Part shown: positions 34,695-43,371 of the stretch, in pieces
Layout of the letters: the number at the start of each line of letters is the position of its first letter
Position numbering within the stretch: the stretch's first letter is position 1
Source of the DNA: Kitasatospora phosalacinea
GTDB lineage: Bacteria > Actinomycetota > Actinomycetes > Streptomycetales > Streptomycetaceae
DNA length: 64,000 bases
Assembly: GCF_030268885.1 (NCBI RefSeq)
Contig: NZ_BSSA01000002.1
Location: 62,001-126,000 of the forward strand
Direction: 5' to 3'
Notes under the pieces: model-generated
Told to the model about the DNA's origin: nothing
Seen by the model: the letters and a program-made list of their open reading frames with translations, nothing else
The model's database searches: none
Translations under genes and position numbers: made by a program

Positions 34695-34738
34695 CAGTTG
34701 TAGGATGACCGGGCAAGCAGTTGTAGGATGACCGGGCA
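34695..34738 (+). promoter_or_regulatory. Two identical 21-bp direct repeats before the GntR gene
   Basis: The 21-base unit starting CAGTTGTAGGATGACCGGGC is present at 34695-34715 and again at 34718-34738 without a mismatch, 23 bp apart. Each copy contains TAGGAT, a good -10 hexamer. Binding by the adjacent GntR regulator to both copies would be a simple autoregulatory layout. Confidence 0.6.
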
Positions 34739-34746
34739 GGTCGGCG

Positions 34747-35490
34747 GTGAGCATGGAGAGGAGTCCGGACGTGGAGGGGTTGCAGGCGGCGGGGCGGCGG
34801 TCGCTGGTGGATGCCGCGATCGAGCAGCTGCGCGAGCAACTGGCGTCCGGGGTCTGGGCGGTGGGGTCGCGGATCCCGACCGAGCACGAGCTCGCGGAGC
34901 GGCTGCAGGTGGGGCGCAACACGGTGCGCGAGGCGATCCGGGTGCTGGTGCACGCGGGGATGCTGGTCTCCCGGCAGGGCGAGGGGACGTTCGTCCGCTC
35001 GACCAGCGACCCGGCGGCGGTGCTGCGCGGGGTGCAGCGCTCGGGGGTGCGGGACGTGCTGGAGGTGCGGGCCGCGCTGGAGACCGAGGCCGCCCGGCTG
35101 GCCGCCGAGCGGCACACCCCGGAGGACCTGACCCGGATGCGGGCCGCGCTGGCGCGCGAGGCCGAGGTGATGGCCGCGCACCCGGAGCGGGCCGGCCGGG
35201 AGGCCACCGTCGAGCACGACCTGGAGTTCCACACGGCCGTGGTGGAGGCGGCGCACAACCCCGCGCTGACCGAGGTGTACCGGTACTTCGGGGCCTCGGT
35301 GCGGGAGTCGATGCGCACCGCGTTCGGCGACCACGACATGCCGGAGGTGGTGATCGCCACCCACGCGGCGCTGGTCGACGCGATCGAGAGCGGCGACCCG
35401 GAGCGCGCCGAGGCGGCCTGCCGGGCGCTGCTGGCGGAGCCGACGGCGGCGGTGGAGCACCTGCTCGCCGCGATCGCCGCGCGGAAGTGA
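34747..35490 (+). CDS. GntR family regulator, FadR subfamily
   Basis: A 247-residue regulator. The winged helix is IPTEHELAERLQVGRNTVRE followed by AIRVLVHAGMLVSRQGEGTF. The FCD effector domain has DVLEVRAALETEAARLAAER, EHDLEFHTAVVEAAHNP and THAALVDAIESGD with its metal-binding Asp/His residues. It lies 70 bases before a CynX-type transporter gene, which it probably controls together with itself. GTG at 34747 or ATG at 34753 are both possible. Confidence 0.9.
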   Translation: MSMERSPDVEGLQAAGRRSLVDAAIEQLREQLASGVWAVGSRIPTEHELAERLQVGRNTVREAIRVLVHAGMLVSRQGEGTFVRSTSDPAAVLRGVQRSGVRDVLEVRAALETEAARLAAERHTPEDLTRMRAALAREAEVMAAHPERAGREATVEHDLEFHTAVVEAAHNPALTEVYRYFGASVRESMRTAFGDHDMPEVVIATHAALVDAIESGDPERAEAACRALLAEPTAAVEHLLAAIAARK

Positions 35491-35559
35491 CCCGCGGCCC
35501 GCTCCCGCCGTCCGCGCCGTAGCCAGTAGCACCACCGAGCACAGAGAGTCAGTCCAGCC

Positions 35560-36807
35560 ATGTCGGTCACCCGTGCCGTTCAGCCCGCCCTCGACCGGAA
35601 GGTCGGTACCCGAACCGCCGCCCGCTTCGCCCACCCCGCCCTGCTGCTGGCCGGGATCGTGCTGGTGGCCCTGAACATGCGGGCCTGCCTGGCCGCGGTC
35701 TCGCCGATGGTCGCGGAGATCCAGCGCACCTTCGGCCTGTCCGCGACCGCCAGCGGCCTGATCACCACCGTGCCGGTGCTGTTCCAGGGCGTGGGCGCGC
35801 CGCTGACCCCGCGGCTGACCCGGCGCTTCGGCACCGAGCGGGTGGTGCTGGGCGCGGTGCTGGCGCTGGGCGCGGGCGTGCTGCTGCGGGTGCTGCCCTC
35901 GGTGGCGGCGCTGTACGCGGGCTGCGTGGTGATCGGCGTGGCGATCGCGGTGCTGAACGTGTCGATGCCGGGCCTGGTGAAGCGGGAGTTCCCGCACAAG
36001 GCGGCCATGATGACCGGCGTCTACTCGACCACCATGCTGGTCGGCGCGACCATGGCGGCCGCGCTGTCGGTGCCGCTGGAGCACGCGCTGGGCGGCGGCT
36101 GGCGGGCCTCGCTGGGCGCCTGGTCGGTGCTGGCGCTGGTCGCCGCGGTGGCCTGGCTGCCGCAGGTGCTGCGGGCCCGGCAGCAGCGCACCGTGCCGGT
36201 GCAGGCGGTCGGCGCGGTGCCCGCGAAGGCGGTCCCCGGCAGCCCGTGGAAGTCCCCGCTGGCCTGGCAGATCAGCGTGTTCATGGGGATCTCCTCGCTG
36301 CTGGTGTACACCCTGGTGGCGTGGATGCCGACGATCCTGTCCGACCACGGGATGCCGCGCGGCGAGGCGGGCCTGGTCTTCGCGTTCAGCAACCTGGTGC
36401 AGGTCGCCGGGGCGTTCCTGGTGCCGCTGCTGGCGGGCCGGATGACCCGGCAGCGCGCCCTGGCGCTGGCGATGGCCGGGCTGAACGGGGCGGGCGTGCT
36501 GTGGCTGCTGCTGGCGCCGGTCTCCGGGGCGTGGTTCTCGGCGACGCTGCTGGGCCTGGCGCAGGGCGGCTCGCTGGGCCTGGGCCTGGCGTTCATCGTG
36601 CTGCGCACCGACAGCGTGCTGGGCGCGGCCCGGCTGGGCGGGATGAGCCAGGCGGTGGGCTACCTGGTCGCGGCGGCCGGCCCGGTCGGCGCGGGCGCGC
36701 TGCACCAGCTCACCGGCGGCTGGGACGCGACGCTGCTGGTGCTGCTGGTGCTGGCCGCGGTCGCGGCGGTGGCGGGCTGGGGCGCGGGCCGCAACCGGAC
36801 GGTGTGA
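35560..36807 (+). CDS. CynX/NimT family MFS transporter
   Basis: A 415-residue protein with about twelve membrane segments. ALNMRACLAAVSPMVAEIQR and LSATASGLITTVPVLFQGVG are typical of the CynX group (cyanate or 2-nitroimidazole transporters), as is GTERVVLGAVLALGAGVLLR. The true substrate in actinobacteria is not established. It is the probable target of the GntR regulator just upstream, with which it may share a transcript. Confidence 0.88.
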   Translation: MSVTRAVQPALDRKVGTRTAARFAHPALLLAGIVLVALNMRACLAAVSPMVAEIQRTFGLSATASGLITTVPVLFQGVGAPLTPRLTRRFGTERVVLGAVLALGAGVLLRVLPSVAALYAGCVVIGVAIAVLNVSMPGLVKREFPHKAAMMTGVYSTTMLVGATMAAALSVPLEHALGGGWRASLGAWSVLALVAAVAWLPQVLRARQQRTVPVQAVGAVPAKAVPGSPWKSPLAWQISVFMGISSLLVYTLVAWMPTILSDHGMPRGEAGLVFAFSNLVQVAGAFLVPLLAGRMTRQRALALAMAGLNGAGVLWLLLAPVSGAWFSATLLGLAQGGSLGLGLAFIVLRTDSVLGAARLGGMSQAVGYLVAAAGPVGAGALHQLTGGWDATLLVLLVLAAVAAVAGWGAGRNRTV

Positions 36808-36815
36808 GGCACGGG

Positions 36816-36854
36816 AACGGGCGGGGACGGTCGGCACGACCGTCCCCGCCCGTT
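36816..36854. terminator. Perfect 18-bp hairpin between convergent genes
   Basis: Arms 36816-36833 and 36837-36854 pair perfectly around a three-base loop. It serves both the MFS gene and the ABC permease gene that converges with it. Confidence 0.85.
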
Positions 36855-36870
36855 GCGCGTCCGGCCGGGC

Positions 36871-37587
36871 CTACTCCTCGCCGCTGAGCGTCAGCCCGGA
36901 GAGCTTGACCGAGGCGTACGCGGTGGCGCCGACCCCGACGATCACCAGCAGCCACAGCGCGGTGCCCAGGCCGACCGGGGCGATGACGGTGCCGTCGGCG
37001 GCGATCGCCTCGGCCAGCGACAGGCCCCACTGCTGGACGGAGAGGGTCTGGGCGCCCTCGACGTAGCTGCCGATCAGGCTCTCCCAGATCAGCGCGTAGG
37101 CGAGGCCCGCGATCACCGCGTGCCGGGTCAGCACGCCCAGCAGCAGGAACAGCGCGCTGTACGCGGCGCCGGAGGCGAGCGCGCCCACGGTGTAGCCCAG
37201 CACGACCCGGTCGCCGGTGCCGTACAGGAGCAGTCCGGCGACGTAGAGCGGGACGGCGGAGAGCAGCCAGGTGCTGCCGACCGCCACGACCAGCTTGGTG
37301 GTGACGATCTTCCAGCGGGGCAGCGGCTTGGCGAGCAGGTAGACGATCGAGCCGTCCTCGATCTCGGTGGCGATCACGCCGGTGCCGACGATCAGGCCGG
37401 TGATCGGGACGAGCGTGCCGAGGGCGAGGGTGCCCAGGACGCGGTGCGCGAGGTCCAGCTCGTCCAGGCCGCTGCTGCGGGCGAGCACGGAGACGACCAG
37501 CAGCAGGACCGGGACGGCCAGCAGGATCAGGACCCGGCGGCGGCCGAACAGGCCGCGCGCGGTGAGCCTGGCGACGGTGGTGTTCAT
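36871..37587 (-). CDS. ABC-2 type transporter permease
   Basis: A 238-residue protein with about six membrane helices (VLILLAVPVLLLVVSVLARS, LVPITGLIVGTGVIA, LLSAVPLYVAGLLLYG and others). IATEIEDGSIVYLLAKPLPR is the conserved cytoplasmic segment of ABC-2 permeases. It ends a four-gene run of two ATPase/permease pairs, all on the minus strand with gaps of ten bases or fewer. Substrate unknown. Confidence 0.88.
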   Translation of the reverse strand: MNTTVARLTARGLFGRRRVLILLAVPVLLLVVSVLARSSGLDELDLAHRVLGTLALGTLVPITGLIVGTGVIATEIEDGSIVYLLAKPLPRWKIVTTKLVVAVGSTWLLSAVPLYVAGLLLYGTGDRVVLGYTVGALASGAAYSALFLLLGVLTRHAVIAGLAYALIWESLIGSYVEGAQTLSVQQWGLSLAEAIAADGTVIAPVGLGTALWLLVIVGVGATAYASVKLSGLTLSGEE

Positions 37588-37597
37588 CGGGGGCCCT

Positions 37598-38515
37598 TCA
37601 GGACGAGACCAGGTACGAGAAGACGCTTTCCAGCGACTCGTCGGCCGGGGAGACGGTGTACAGGCGGATGCCGGCCGCCCGGGCGACCCTGGGCAGCAGG
37701 GTGGTGAAGCCCTGGAAGTCGACCGCCTGGATGCGCAGGGCCTTCTCGGAGGCGTCGAACTCGATGCCCGCGGTGGAGCCGTCCGCGATCAGCGCCGAGG
37801 CGAGCTGCCGGTCGTCGCTGGAGCGCACCAGGTAGCGGTGCGGGCGGTCGGTCATCAGGCGGCGGATCTCGCGGAAGTCGCCGGAGGCGGCGTGCCGCCC
37901 GGCCACCACCACCTCGATGTGGCGGGCGAGCTGCTCGACCTCCTCCAGGATGTGCGAGGAGAACAGCACGGTGCGCCCGTCGGCGCCGAAGCGGCGCAGC
38001 AGCTCCATCAGGTGCAGGCGCTGGCGCGGGTCCATGCCGTTGAACGGCTCGTCCAGCAACAGCACCGAGGGGTCGTGGACCAGCGCGGAGGCCATCTTGA
38101 CGCGCTGCTTCATGCCCTTGGAGTAGGTGCCGGTGTGCCGGTCCTGGGCGTAGCCCATCTCGACCAGGGCCAGGGCCCGCTCGGCGGCGGCGCCCGGGTC
38201 GGCCAAGCCGTGCAGTTCGGCGTTGGCGAGGACGAACTCCCAGCCCGTCAGGTAGTCGTACATCGACTCCTTCTCGGGGACGAGGCCGATCTCCCGGTAC
38301 ACCTCCTGGTTGCGCCAGATCCGGGCGCCGTCGAGGGTGACGGCACCGGCGGAGGGGGCGAGGAACCCGCTCATCATGTGGATGAGGGTGGACTTCCCGG
38401 CGCCGTTGGGGCCGAGCAGGCCGGTGATGCCCGGCCCGATGGTCATCGTGACGTCGTTGACGGCGACCACGTTCCCGAACCAGCGGGAGACCTTGTCGAT
38501 GGTGATGACGGCCAT
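37598..38515 (-). CDS. ABC transporter ATP-binding protein
   Basis: A 305-residue ATPase: Walker A GLLGPNGAGKST, signature YSKGMKQRVKMA, Walker B SVLLLDEPFNGMD, and H-loop in LFSSHILEEVEQL. A C-terminal 90-residue domain follows, as in bacitracin- or drug-export ATPases of the CcmA type. It energises the permease gene ten bases downstream. Confidence 0.92.
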   Translation of the reverse strand: MAVITIDKVSRWFGNVVAVNDVTMTIGPGITGLLGPNGAGKSTLIHMMSGFLAPSAGAVTLDGARIWRNQEVYREIGLVPEKESMYDYLTGWEFVLANAELHGLADPGAAAERALALVEMGYAQDRHTGTYSKGMKQRVKMASALVHDPSVLLLDEPFNGMDPRQRLHLMELLRRFGADGRTVLFSSHILEEVEQLARHIEVVVAGRHAASGDFREIRRLMTDRPHRYLVRSSDDRQLASALIADGSTAGIEFDASEKALRIQAVDFQGFTTLLPRVARAAGIRLYTVSPADESLESVFSYLVSS

Positions 38516-38524
38516 GGCTGCCTC

Positions 38525-39418
38525 TCAGACGTTCCGGTAGCGGCGCAGCGTCAGCGCGTAGCCGCCGGCCGTGAGGGCGAGGAGCACCGCCAGGAAGACC
38601 GCCGCACCGGCCCCGGTGGGGGCGTGCAGGGCGGAGAAGTCGTCGGTGCTCAGGTCGAAGAGCCGGTTGACCAGGGCCTCCACCGAGGCGGACGGCGAGA
38701 TCAGGAACGCCCAGGAGGAGGAGGTCCGCGCCGGGTTGAAGCCGCCGTTCAGGGCGTAGGTGAGGTTGGCCAGCGCGAAGCTGATCATCAGCACGCCCAT
38801 GATCGCGGCCACGCCGAAGCCGCGGCGCGGGGTGGCGGCGGCGATCAGCAGGCCGAGCGCGGTGTACACCAGCGCGTACAGCACCGCCGCGACCAGGCCG
38901 TACAGCAGGTGCAGCAGGTTGTCGCCGACCGGGAACTTCGCCAGCATCGCGCCGGTGAACAGCAGCAGCAGCGGCAGCGCCAGCACGATCATCAGCGCGC
39001 TGAACATCGCCGCGAACTTCGCCGCCACGTAGTCGCCGCGGGTGGCCGGGCGGGAGAAGTACAGCGGGACGACGTGGTGCCGCAGGTCACGGGACATCAG
39101 CACCGGGGCCTGCGCGGCCAGGAAGATCTGCGGCAGCACCGAGAACGAGGCCAGGTAGTCGACGTAGTCCTTCGGCATCCTGTCCAGGTGCGCGAACAGC
39201 GCGATCGCCAGCATCACCAGCGCGGGCGCCGCCATGCCGCCCAGCAGCAGGAACGGCAGCACCTTGGACCGGCCGGAGCGGCCCAGGCCGAACGCGGCCC
39301 GCAGGCTCTGCACGTACAGCGAGCGGGTGGCGTACCGGCGGCCCAACCGCGGCCCGGTGTACGGGCGGTAGCCGATGTCGTGGATGACGCCGCCGTGGGC
39401 GTCGGAGCGGGTGGTCAT
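38525..39418 (-). CDS. ABC-2 type transporter permease
   Basis: A 297-residue permease. The first 50 residues are cytoplasmic (IHDIGYRPYTGPRLGRRYAT), and six helices follow (FLLLGGMAAPALVMLAIALF, LLHLLYGLVAAVLYALVYTA and others). HHVVPLYFSRPATRGDYVAA is the conserved coupling segment. Its ATG overlaps the stop of the ATPase gene before it (ATGA), so the pair is translationally coupled. Confidence 0.88.
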   Translation of the reverse strand: MTTRSDAHGGVIHDIGYRPYTGPRLGRRYATRSLYVQSLRAAFGLGRSGRSKVLPFLLLGGMAAPALVMLAIALFAHLDRMPKDYVDYLASFSVLPQIFLAAQAPVLMSRDLRHHVVPLYFSRPATRGDYVAAKFAAMFSALMIVLALPLLLLFTGAMLAKFPVGDNLLHLLYGLVAAVLYALVYTALGLLIAAATPRRGFGVAAIMGVLMISFALANLTYALNGGFNPARTSSSWAFLISPSASVEALVNRLFDLSTDDFSALHAPTGAGAAVFLAVLLALTAGGYALTLRRYRNV

Positions 39419-40431
39419 GCCTGCTCGCCTCCTGCGGCCGCGGCCCGGTGCGCGTCCGCGCCCGCGTGCCCGTGCTCGTGCCCGTACTCGTCCGCGTCCT
39501 CGTCGGACCGGGTGCTGAAGATCTCGGCGACCCGGTGGCGGCGCTGCTCCAGCCGGACCAGGCCCAGGCCGAGGTCGTCCACGGCGTCGCGGACGGTGTC
39601 GTACGTGTCGTCACCGGTCAGCTCCACCAGCAGGATCCGGCTGCCGTCGCCGCGGACGGACAGGCCCGCCGCGGTCAGCCGCTCGGTCAGCACCGCGTCG
39701 GCGTCGAAGGCGCGGTCCACCGGGTGATCGGTGACCTCGACGGCCAGCAGCTGGGTGGTGCCGGTGAACGAGGCGGTGGAGGAGGAGCGCAGCAGCTTGC
39801 CGCCGTCGATGACCACCAGGTGGTCGCAGGTCCGCTCCAGCTCGCCCAGCAGGTGGGTGGTGACCAGCACCGAGATGCCGAAGTCGGCGTGGATGCGGCG
39901 GATCAGCCCGAGCATCTCGTCCCGGCCGACCGGGTCGAGGCCGTTGGTCGGCTCGTCCAGCAGCACCAACTGCGGGTCGTGGACCAGCGCCTGGGCCAGC
40001 TTCACCCGCTGCTTCATGCCGGTCGAGTAGCCGCCCATCGGGCGGTAGCGCTCCTCGTACAGGCCGACGTGGCGGAGCGTGTCGGCGGTGCGCTCGCGGG
40101 CCGCGGAGGCGGGCAGGCCGGACATCCGGGCCATGTGCACCACGAACTCGGTGGCGGACACGTCCGGCGGCAGGCAGTCGTGCTCCGGCATGTAGCCGAC
40201 CCGTTCGCGGATCGCCGGGCCCTGGGTGGCGATGTCCAGGCCGAGCACCTGGCCGGTGCCCTCGGTGGCCGGGGACAACCCGAGGAGGATCTTGATGAGA
40301 GTGGACTTTCCCGCACCGTTCGCCCCGACCAGGCCGACCACACCGGGCTCCACCTCCACGGTGAGCCGGTCCAGCGCGGTGACCCCGGGGAACCTCTTGG
40401 TGAGGCCGTCCGTCTTGATGACTGTGGACAC
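39415..40431 (-). CDS. ABC transporter ATP-binding protein
   Basis: A 338-residue ATPase from a GTG at 40431 (an in-frame GTG at 40458 is longer). Walker A is GLVGANGAGKST, signature YSTGMKQRVKLA, Walker B LVLLDEPTNGLDP, H-loop LVTTHLLGELE. The C-terminal 80 residues contain a charged, His-rich tail (DEYGHEHGHAGADAH) that could bind metal or simply be disordered. It is first in the four-gene operon. Confidence 0.9.
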   Translation of the reverse strand: MSTVIKTDGLTKRFPGVTALDRLTVEVEPGVVGLVGANGAGKSTLIKILLGLSPATEGTGQVLGLDIATQGPAIRERVGYMPEHDCLPPDVSATEFVVHMARMSGLPASAARERTADTLRHVGLYEERYRPMGGYSTGMKQRVKLAQALVHDPQLVLLDEPTNGLDPVGRDEMLGLIRRIHADFGISVLVTTHLLGELERTCDHLVVIDGGKLLRSSSTASFTGTTQLLAVEVTDHPVDRAFDADAVLTERLTAAGLSVRGDGSRILLVELTGDDTYDTVRDAVDDLGLGLVRLEQRRHRVAEIFSTRSDEDADEYGHEHGHAGADAHRAAAAGGEQA

Positions 40432-40437
40432 GGGCTC

Positions 40438-40443
40438 AACGTA
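40438..40443 (-). promoter_or_regulatory. -10 box of the ABC operon, leaderless start
   Basis: TACGTT on the minus strand lies six bases before the GTG at 40431 and there is no ribosome site. A leaderless message is therefore likely. Confidence 0.4.
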
Positions 40444-40510
40444 GCCGTCCGGCCCCACCGTGCGGAATGCGCTGCGGAGCCCGGGTTGCCTCCCTCCACG
40501 GGATGACCTC

Positions 40511-40546
40511 CCCGGTCCGCCCCCTAGGGGACGGCGGCGGACCGGG
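40511..40546 (-). terminator. Hairpin terminator of the paralogue operon
   Basis: A 10-bp stem (cccggtccgc with gcggaccggg) encloses a second palindrome (cccctagggg). It lies just past the stop of the last paralogue gene in its reading direction. Confidence 0.7.
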
Positions 40547-40555
40547 CCGCGGCGC

Positions 40556-41575
40556 TCAGGCCAGCAGGCTGCTCTGCAGGGCGACCACCTGCCGGAACGC
40601 CTGCGCGGGGACGCCCTCGGGGTTGGTCATCTGGATCAGCGCGACCACGTCGCCGCTCTGCAGCCAGCACAGGCTCCCGGTCGGTGCCCCGCCGGCCTTC
40701 TCCTCCGACAACCGCACGTCCAACTGCCCCGCCGCGGCCGGGTACTTCCCGTCGCTGTCCAGGGTGGTCGTGCCGATGTCCTTCGTCCCGTTCATCATCC
40801 GGGCGCCCGCGAAGTAGTCGGCGGCCTCGTCGGACGACCCGAAGTGGAACAGCCGCAGCTCGGTGCGGGTGCCGTCGGGGGTCGTCCAGCCCTGCGCGGC
40901 CGCGCCCCGGCAGGCGTCCTTGGTCAGCCGCAGGGTGTACGTGTCGTCCGTGGCCAGCATCGCGTCCCGGTCGCACGGGATCCAGCGGCCCGCCACCGAC
41001 GGCAGGCTCGGCATCGGGGACGCCGGGCCGGACGGGGACGCGGACGCCGGAGCGGACGGGGACGGGGACGCCGGGGCGGACGGGGCGGCCGAGGCGGACG
41101 GGGCGACCGACGGGCCGGTGGCGACCGCTCCCGCCGGGAGCGGCAGCAGCAGCCCCCGCAGGTCCGCCGCGTGCGTCTTCAGCTTGGAGTCGGCCGGCGC
41201 CGACGCGCCCACCGGCAGCGGCGGCAGCGTCAGCTCCGGGAAGGCGTACCGGCCGTCGTTCGGCGTGGCCAGGCCCGGAACGTCGGTGCGCTCCGGCAGG
41301 GTCACCAGCACGGCCGCGGCCGCCCCGGTCACCACCGCCAGCAGCAGCGCCCCGCCGACCTGCCAACGGCGGCGGCGCTCGGCCCGCGACGGCCCCGCCG
41401 GGGCGCCCGGCTGCTGCGAGGGGTCCTGCCACGGGGCCTGCCACGGGTCCGACGGGTCCTGTGCAGGGCTCTGCGGCGGGACCGGCGGGGGCGGCGGGGT
41501 CTCCTCGACGACCGGTCCGACGGCCGGCTCCGACCCGGCGTCCGGCCCGCTCTGGGGGGTGGTGTCACTGCTCAT
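40556..41575 (-). CDS. Membrane-anchored paralogue D of a four-gene family
   Basis: A 339-residue protein with a cytoplasmic Pro/Gln/Glu-rich tail (residues 1-75), one helix (VGGALLLAVVTGAAAAVLVT), a Ser/Pro/Ala linker and an extracytoplasmic domain of about 150 residues. The domain carries ADLRGLLLPLPAGAV, the motif shared by the family (here before the linker), then ELRLFHFGSSDEAADYFAGA and CWLQSGDVVALIQMTNPEG. Three cysteines suggest a disulfide. The ATG overlaps the stop of paralogue C (ATGA). Function unknown; it looks like a cell-surface sensor or binding domain. Confidence 0.75.
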   Translation of the reverse strand: MSSDTTPQSGPDAGSEPAVGPVVEETPPPPPVPPQSPAQDPSDPWQAPWQDPSQQPGAPAGPSRAERRRRWQVGGALLLAVVTGAAAAVLVTLPERTDVPGLATPNDGRYAFPELTLPPLPVGASAPADSKLKTHAADLRGLLLPLPAGAVATGPSVAPSASAAPSAPASPSPSAPASASPSGPASPMPSLPSVAGRWIPCDRDAMLATDDTYTLRLTKDACRGAAAQGWTTPDGTRTELRLFHFGSSDEAADYFAGARMMNGTKDIGTTTLDSDGKYPAAAGQLDVRLSEEKAGGAPTGSLCWLQSGDVVALIQMTNPEGVPAQAFRQVVALQSSLLA

Positions 41576-42345
41576 GCGGAGGCTCCCGGTCGGGCCAGTC
41601 GGTCCAGTTGCTGACGGAACAGGTCCACGACCTTGTTCTGGTCGAGGGGCGCGACCCCCGAGACCCGCATCCCCACCAGCAGGTCGCCCTCGGCGGAGTA
41701 GCAGGACATGTAGTCGAGCTGGTCGCCCGCGACCAGCGGCGGCAGCGCGCAGCGCGCGTCCGGGTGGCCCGGCACGTCCGGCCCGCGCCGGAACAGGTCG
41801 GTGTCGTCGACCAGCGCGCCGAACAGCGCGCCCCGCTCCGACACCGCCAGCTGGTTGAACTGGGTCAGCTTCAGCACCACCATCAGCCGGTCGTCGGTCG
41901 GCACCAGGGTGCGCACCCCGAGGCCGGTGAAGTGCAGGCTGGTGAGCGCCTCCTTGTACTGGCCCCGGTACTTCTCCGGGACCGCGGACAGCTCCTCCTC
42001 CTGGGCCTGCTCCAGGGTCCCGGCGAACTCGCCGTCGTTGCCGAGGCCCTTGTAGTCCGGCCCGAGCCGGTACCCGTCGGGCACCGGCAGCAGCAGGTCG
42101 CGCAGGCTGCCGAAGTGGTTGCCGTTCGACTTGGCGCCCCACGGGGCGGTCCCGCTCGCCGACGGCGCCGGGGCGGGCGCCGCGACCGCCGGGCGGTCCG
42201 GCCCGTCCTCGTAGTGCACCTTGATGATCAGCTCGCCGACGCCGACGCCGACCAGCGCCGCCGCGAGCACCGCCGCGAGCGCCCTCGGCGCCCGCCGCCG
42301 CGGCTTCGCCGGGACGGCCGTCCCGGCGGATTCGATGTCGGTCAC
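41572..42345 (-). CDS. Membrane-anchored paralogue C of a four-gene family
   Basis: A 257-residue protein. The GTG at 42345 overlaps the stop of paralogue B (GTGA). It has a short basic tail, then a helix (ALAAVLAAALVGVGVGELII), then an extracytoplasmic domain beginning GSLRDLLLPVPDGYRLGPDY, the clearest form of the family motif. VLKLTQFNQLAVSERGALFG, then CALPPLVAGDQLDYMSCYSA and GDLLVGMRVSGVAPLDQNKV complete it. One Cys pair is likely bonded. Function unknown. Confidence 0.75.
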   Translation of the reverse strand: MTDIESAGTAVPAKPRRRAPRALAAVLAAALVGVGVGELIIKVHYEDGPDRPAVAAPAPAPSASGTAPWGAKSNGNHFGSLRDLLLPVPDGYRLGPDYKGLGNDGEFAGTLEQAQEEELSAVPEKYRGQYKEALTSLHFTGLGVRTLVPTDDRLMVVLKLTQFNQLAVSERGALFGALVDDTDLFRRGPDVPGHPDARCALPPLVAGDQLDYMSCYSAEGDLLVGMRVSGVAPLDQNKVVDLFRQQLDRLARPGASA

Positions 42346-43337
42346 GCGAGCTTCTCCCACTGGCGCTTGGCGATGTCTTCGAGTTGCGCCCGGTCCACCG
42401 GGTTCTTGGCGTAGACCGCGACGGTCATCACCACGTTGCCCTTCCGGGCCAGCGCCTCGCCGTAGTAGTAGGTGTCGGTGCTGCGCGCGTAGTGCAGGGG
42501 CTGCTTGCCGATCACCAGGTAGCTCTCGGAGTTGCCCGGGATCGCCGTGACCTCCGAGTCGCGGGTCGAGTTCGGGGCGGCGTTGGTGATCGCCTTCAGC
42601 GTCGACTCCGGCGCGTACTGCACCAGCGCGACCTGGTACAGGTCGTCGCCCGACTTCCAGGCCACCGAGGCGGCCCGGCGGAAGCCCTCCGACAGCATCG
42701 AGCTGAACTGGCGTGCGCTGTCGCCGTAGTTCTCCGCCACGTCGGCCGGGGACACCCAGCCGTCACCGTCGCCGTCGGTGCGGTCCTCGGTGCCCGCCGG
42801 ACGCTCGATCAGCAGCTTGCGCAGGTCGCCGTCGATGTCCAGCGGCTGCGGCCCGGCCGCGGCCAGCGCCTTCGGGTCCACCCGCTCGGCCGGGTAGGAC
42901 AGCTTCGGCGCGGCGATCTTCGGCAGCGGCGTCGGCGGCCGGGACGCCTGGATCGCGTACCCGACCCCGGCCCCGACCACCGGACCGGCCAGGACCGCCG
43001 TCAGGAACAGCGTGCCCGCCCCGAACCGCGGCTTCTTCCGGACGGGTTCGGCACCGGCCTCGATCACCTCGACCGCGCCGAAGGCCCCGGGGACCGCGGA
43101 GGTCTCGGGGACCGCGGAGGTCCCGGGGACCGCGGGCGGAGCGGGCGGCGTGGAGGTCCCGGGCGGCGCGGAGGGCCCGGGCAGGGACGGCCGGGCGAAC
43201 GGGTTCGCGGGCTGCGGCGCGGCCGCGGCGGGCGGGGCGGCGGGCGGGGCGGCGGGCGGGGCGGCGGGCGGCGGGGTGGACGGCTCAGCGGCAGCGGCCG
43301 TCCCGGGCTCCGCCGCGTCCGCGGATTCGGTGCTCAA
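42342..43337 (-). CDS. Membrane-anchored paralogue B of a four-gene family
   Basis: A 331-residue protein from a TTG start with AGGAG upstream. Residues 1-105 are Pro/Ala-rich and cytoplasmic, coded by tandem repeats. The helix is GTLFLTAVLAGPVVGAGVGY. The outside domain begins with DLRKLLIERPAGTEDRTDGD, a variant of the family motif with an acidic, calcium-loop-like DGDGDG. It continues YQVALVQYAPESTLKAITNA and YYYGEALARKGNVVMTVAVY. It overlaps paralogue C by four bases. Confidence 0.75.
   Translation of the reverse strand: MSTESADAAEPGTAAAAEPSTPPPAAPPAAPPAAPPAAAAPQPANPFARPSLPGPSAPPGTSTPPAPPAVPGTSAVPETSAVPGAFGAVEVIEAGAEPVRKKPRFGAGTLFLTAVLAGPVVGAGVGYAIQASRPPTPLPKIAAPKLSYPAERVDPKALAAAGPQPLDIDGDLRKLLIERPAGTEDRTDGDGDGWVSPADVAENYGDSARQFSSMLSEGFRRAASVAWKSGDDLYQVALVQYAPESTLKAITNAAPNSTRDSEVTAIPGNSESYLVIGKQPLHYARSTDTYYYGEALARKGNVVMTVAVYAKNPVDRAQLEDIAKRQWEKLA
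43083..43136. repeat. Three 18-bp tandem repeats inside paralogue B
   Basis: Three units of 18 bases (43083, 43101, 43119) differ at only a few positions. On the minus strand they encode Pro/Glu/Thr/Ser/Ala/Val repeats (SAVPGT, SAVPET, SAVPGA) in the cytoplasmic tail. Confidence 0.75.
43227..43272. repeat. 12-bp tandem repeats inside paralogue B
   Basis: A GGCGGGCGGGGC unit is repeated almost four times and encodes the run PPAAPPAAPPAAPPAA on the minus strand. Such a tract is likely to vary in length between strains. Confidence 0.75.
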
Positions 43338-43371
43338 CTCTGGCTCCTGGGAAGGGGGTTCGGGTCGGCCG

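Noticed and set aside
34411..36837. Upstream extension of the LCP frame to 1403 residues on the minus strand
   Set aside because: The extra part lies opposite the GntR and MFS genes and has no recognisable domain. The LCP protein starts normally at 34410.
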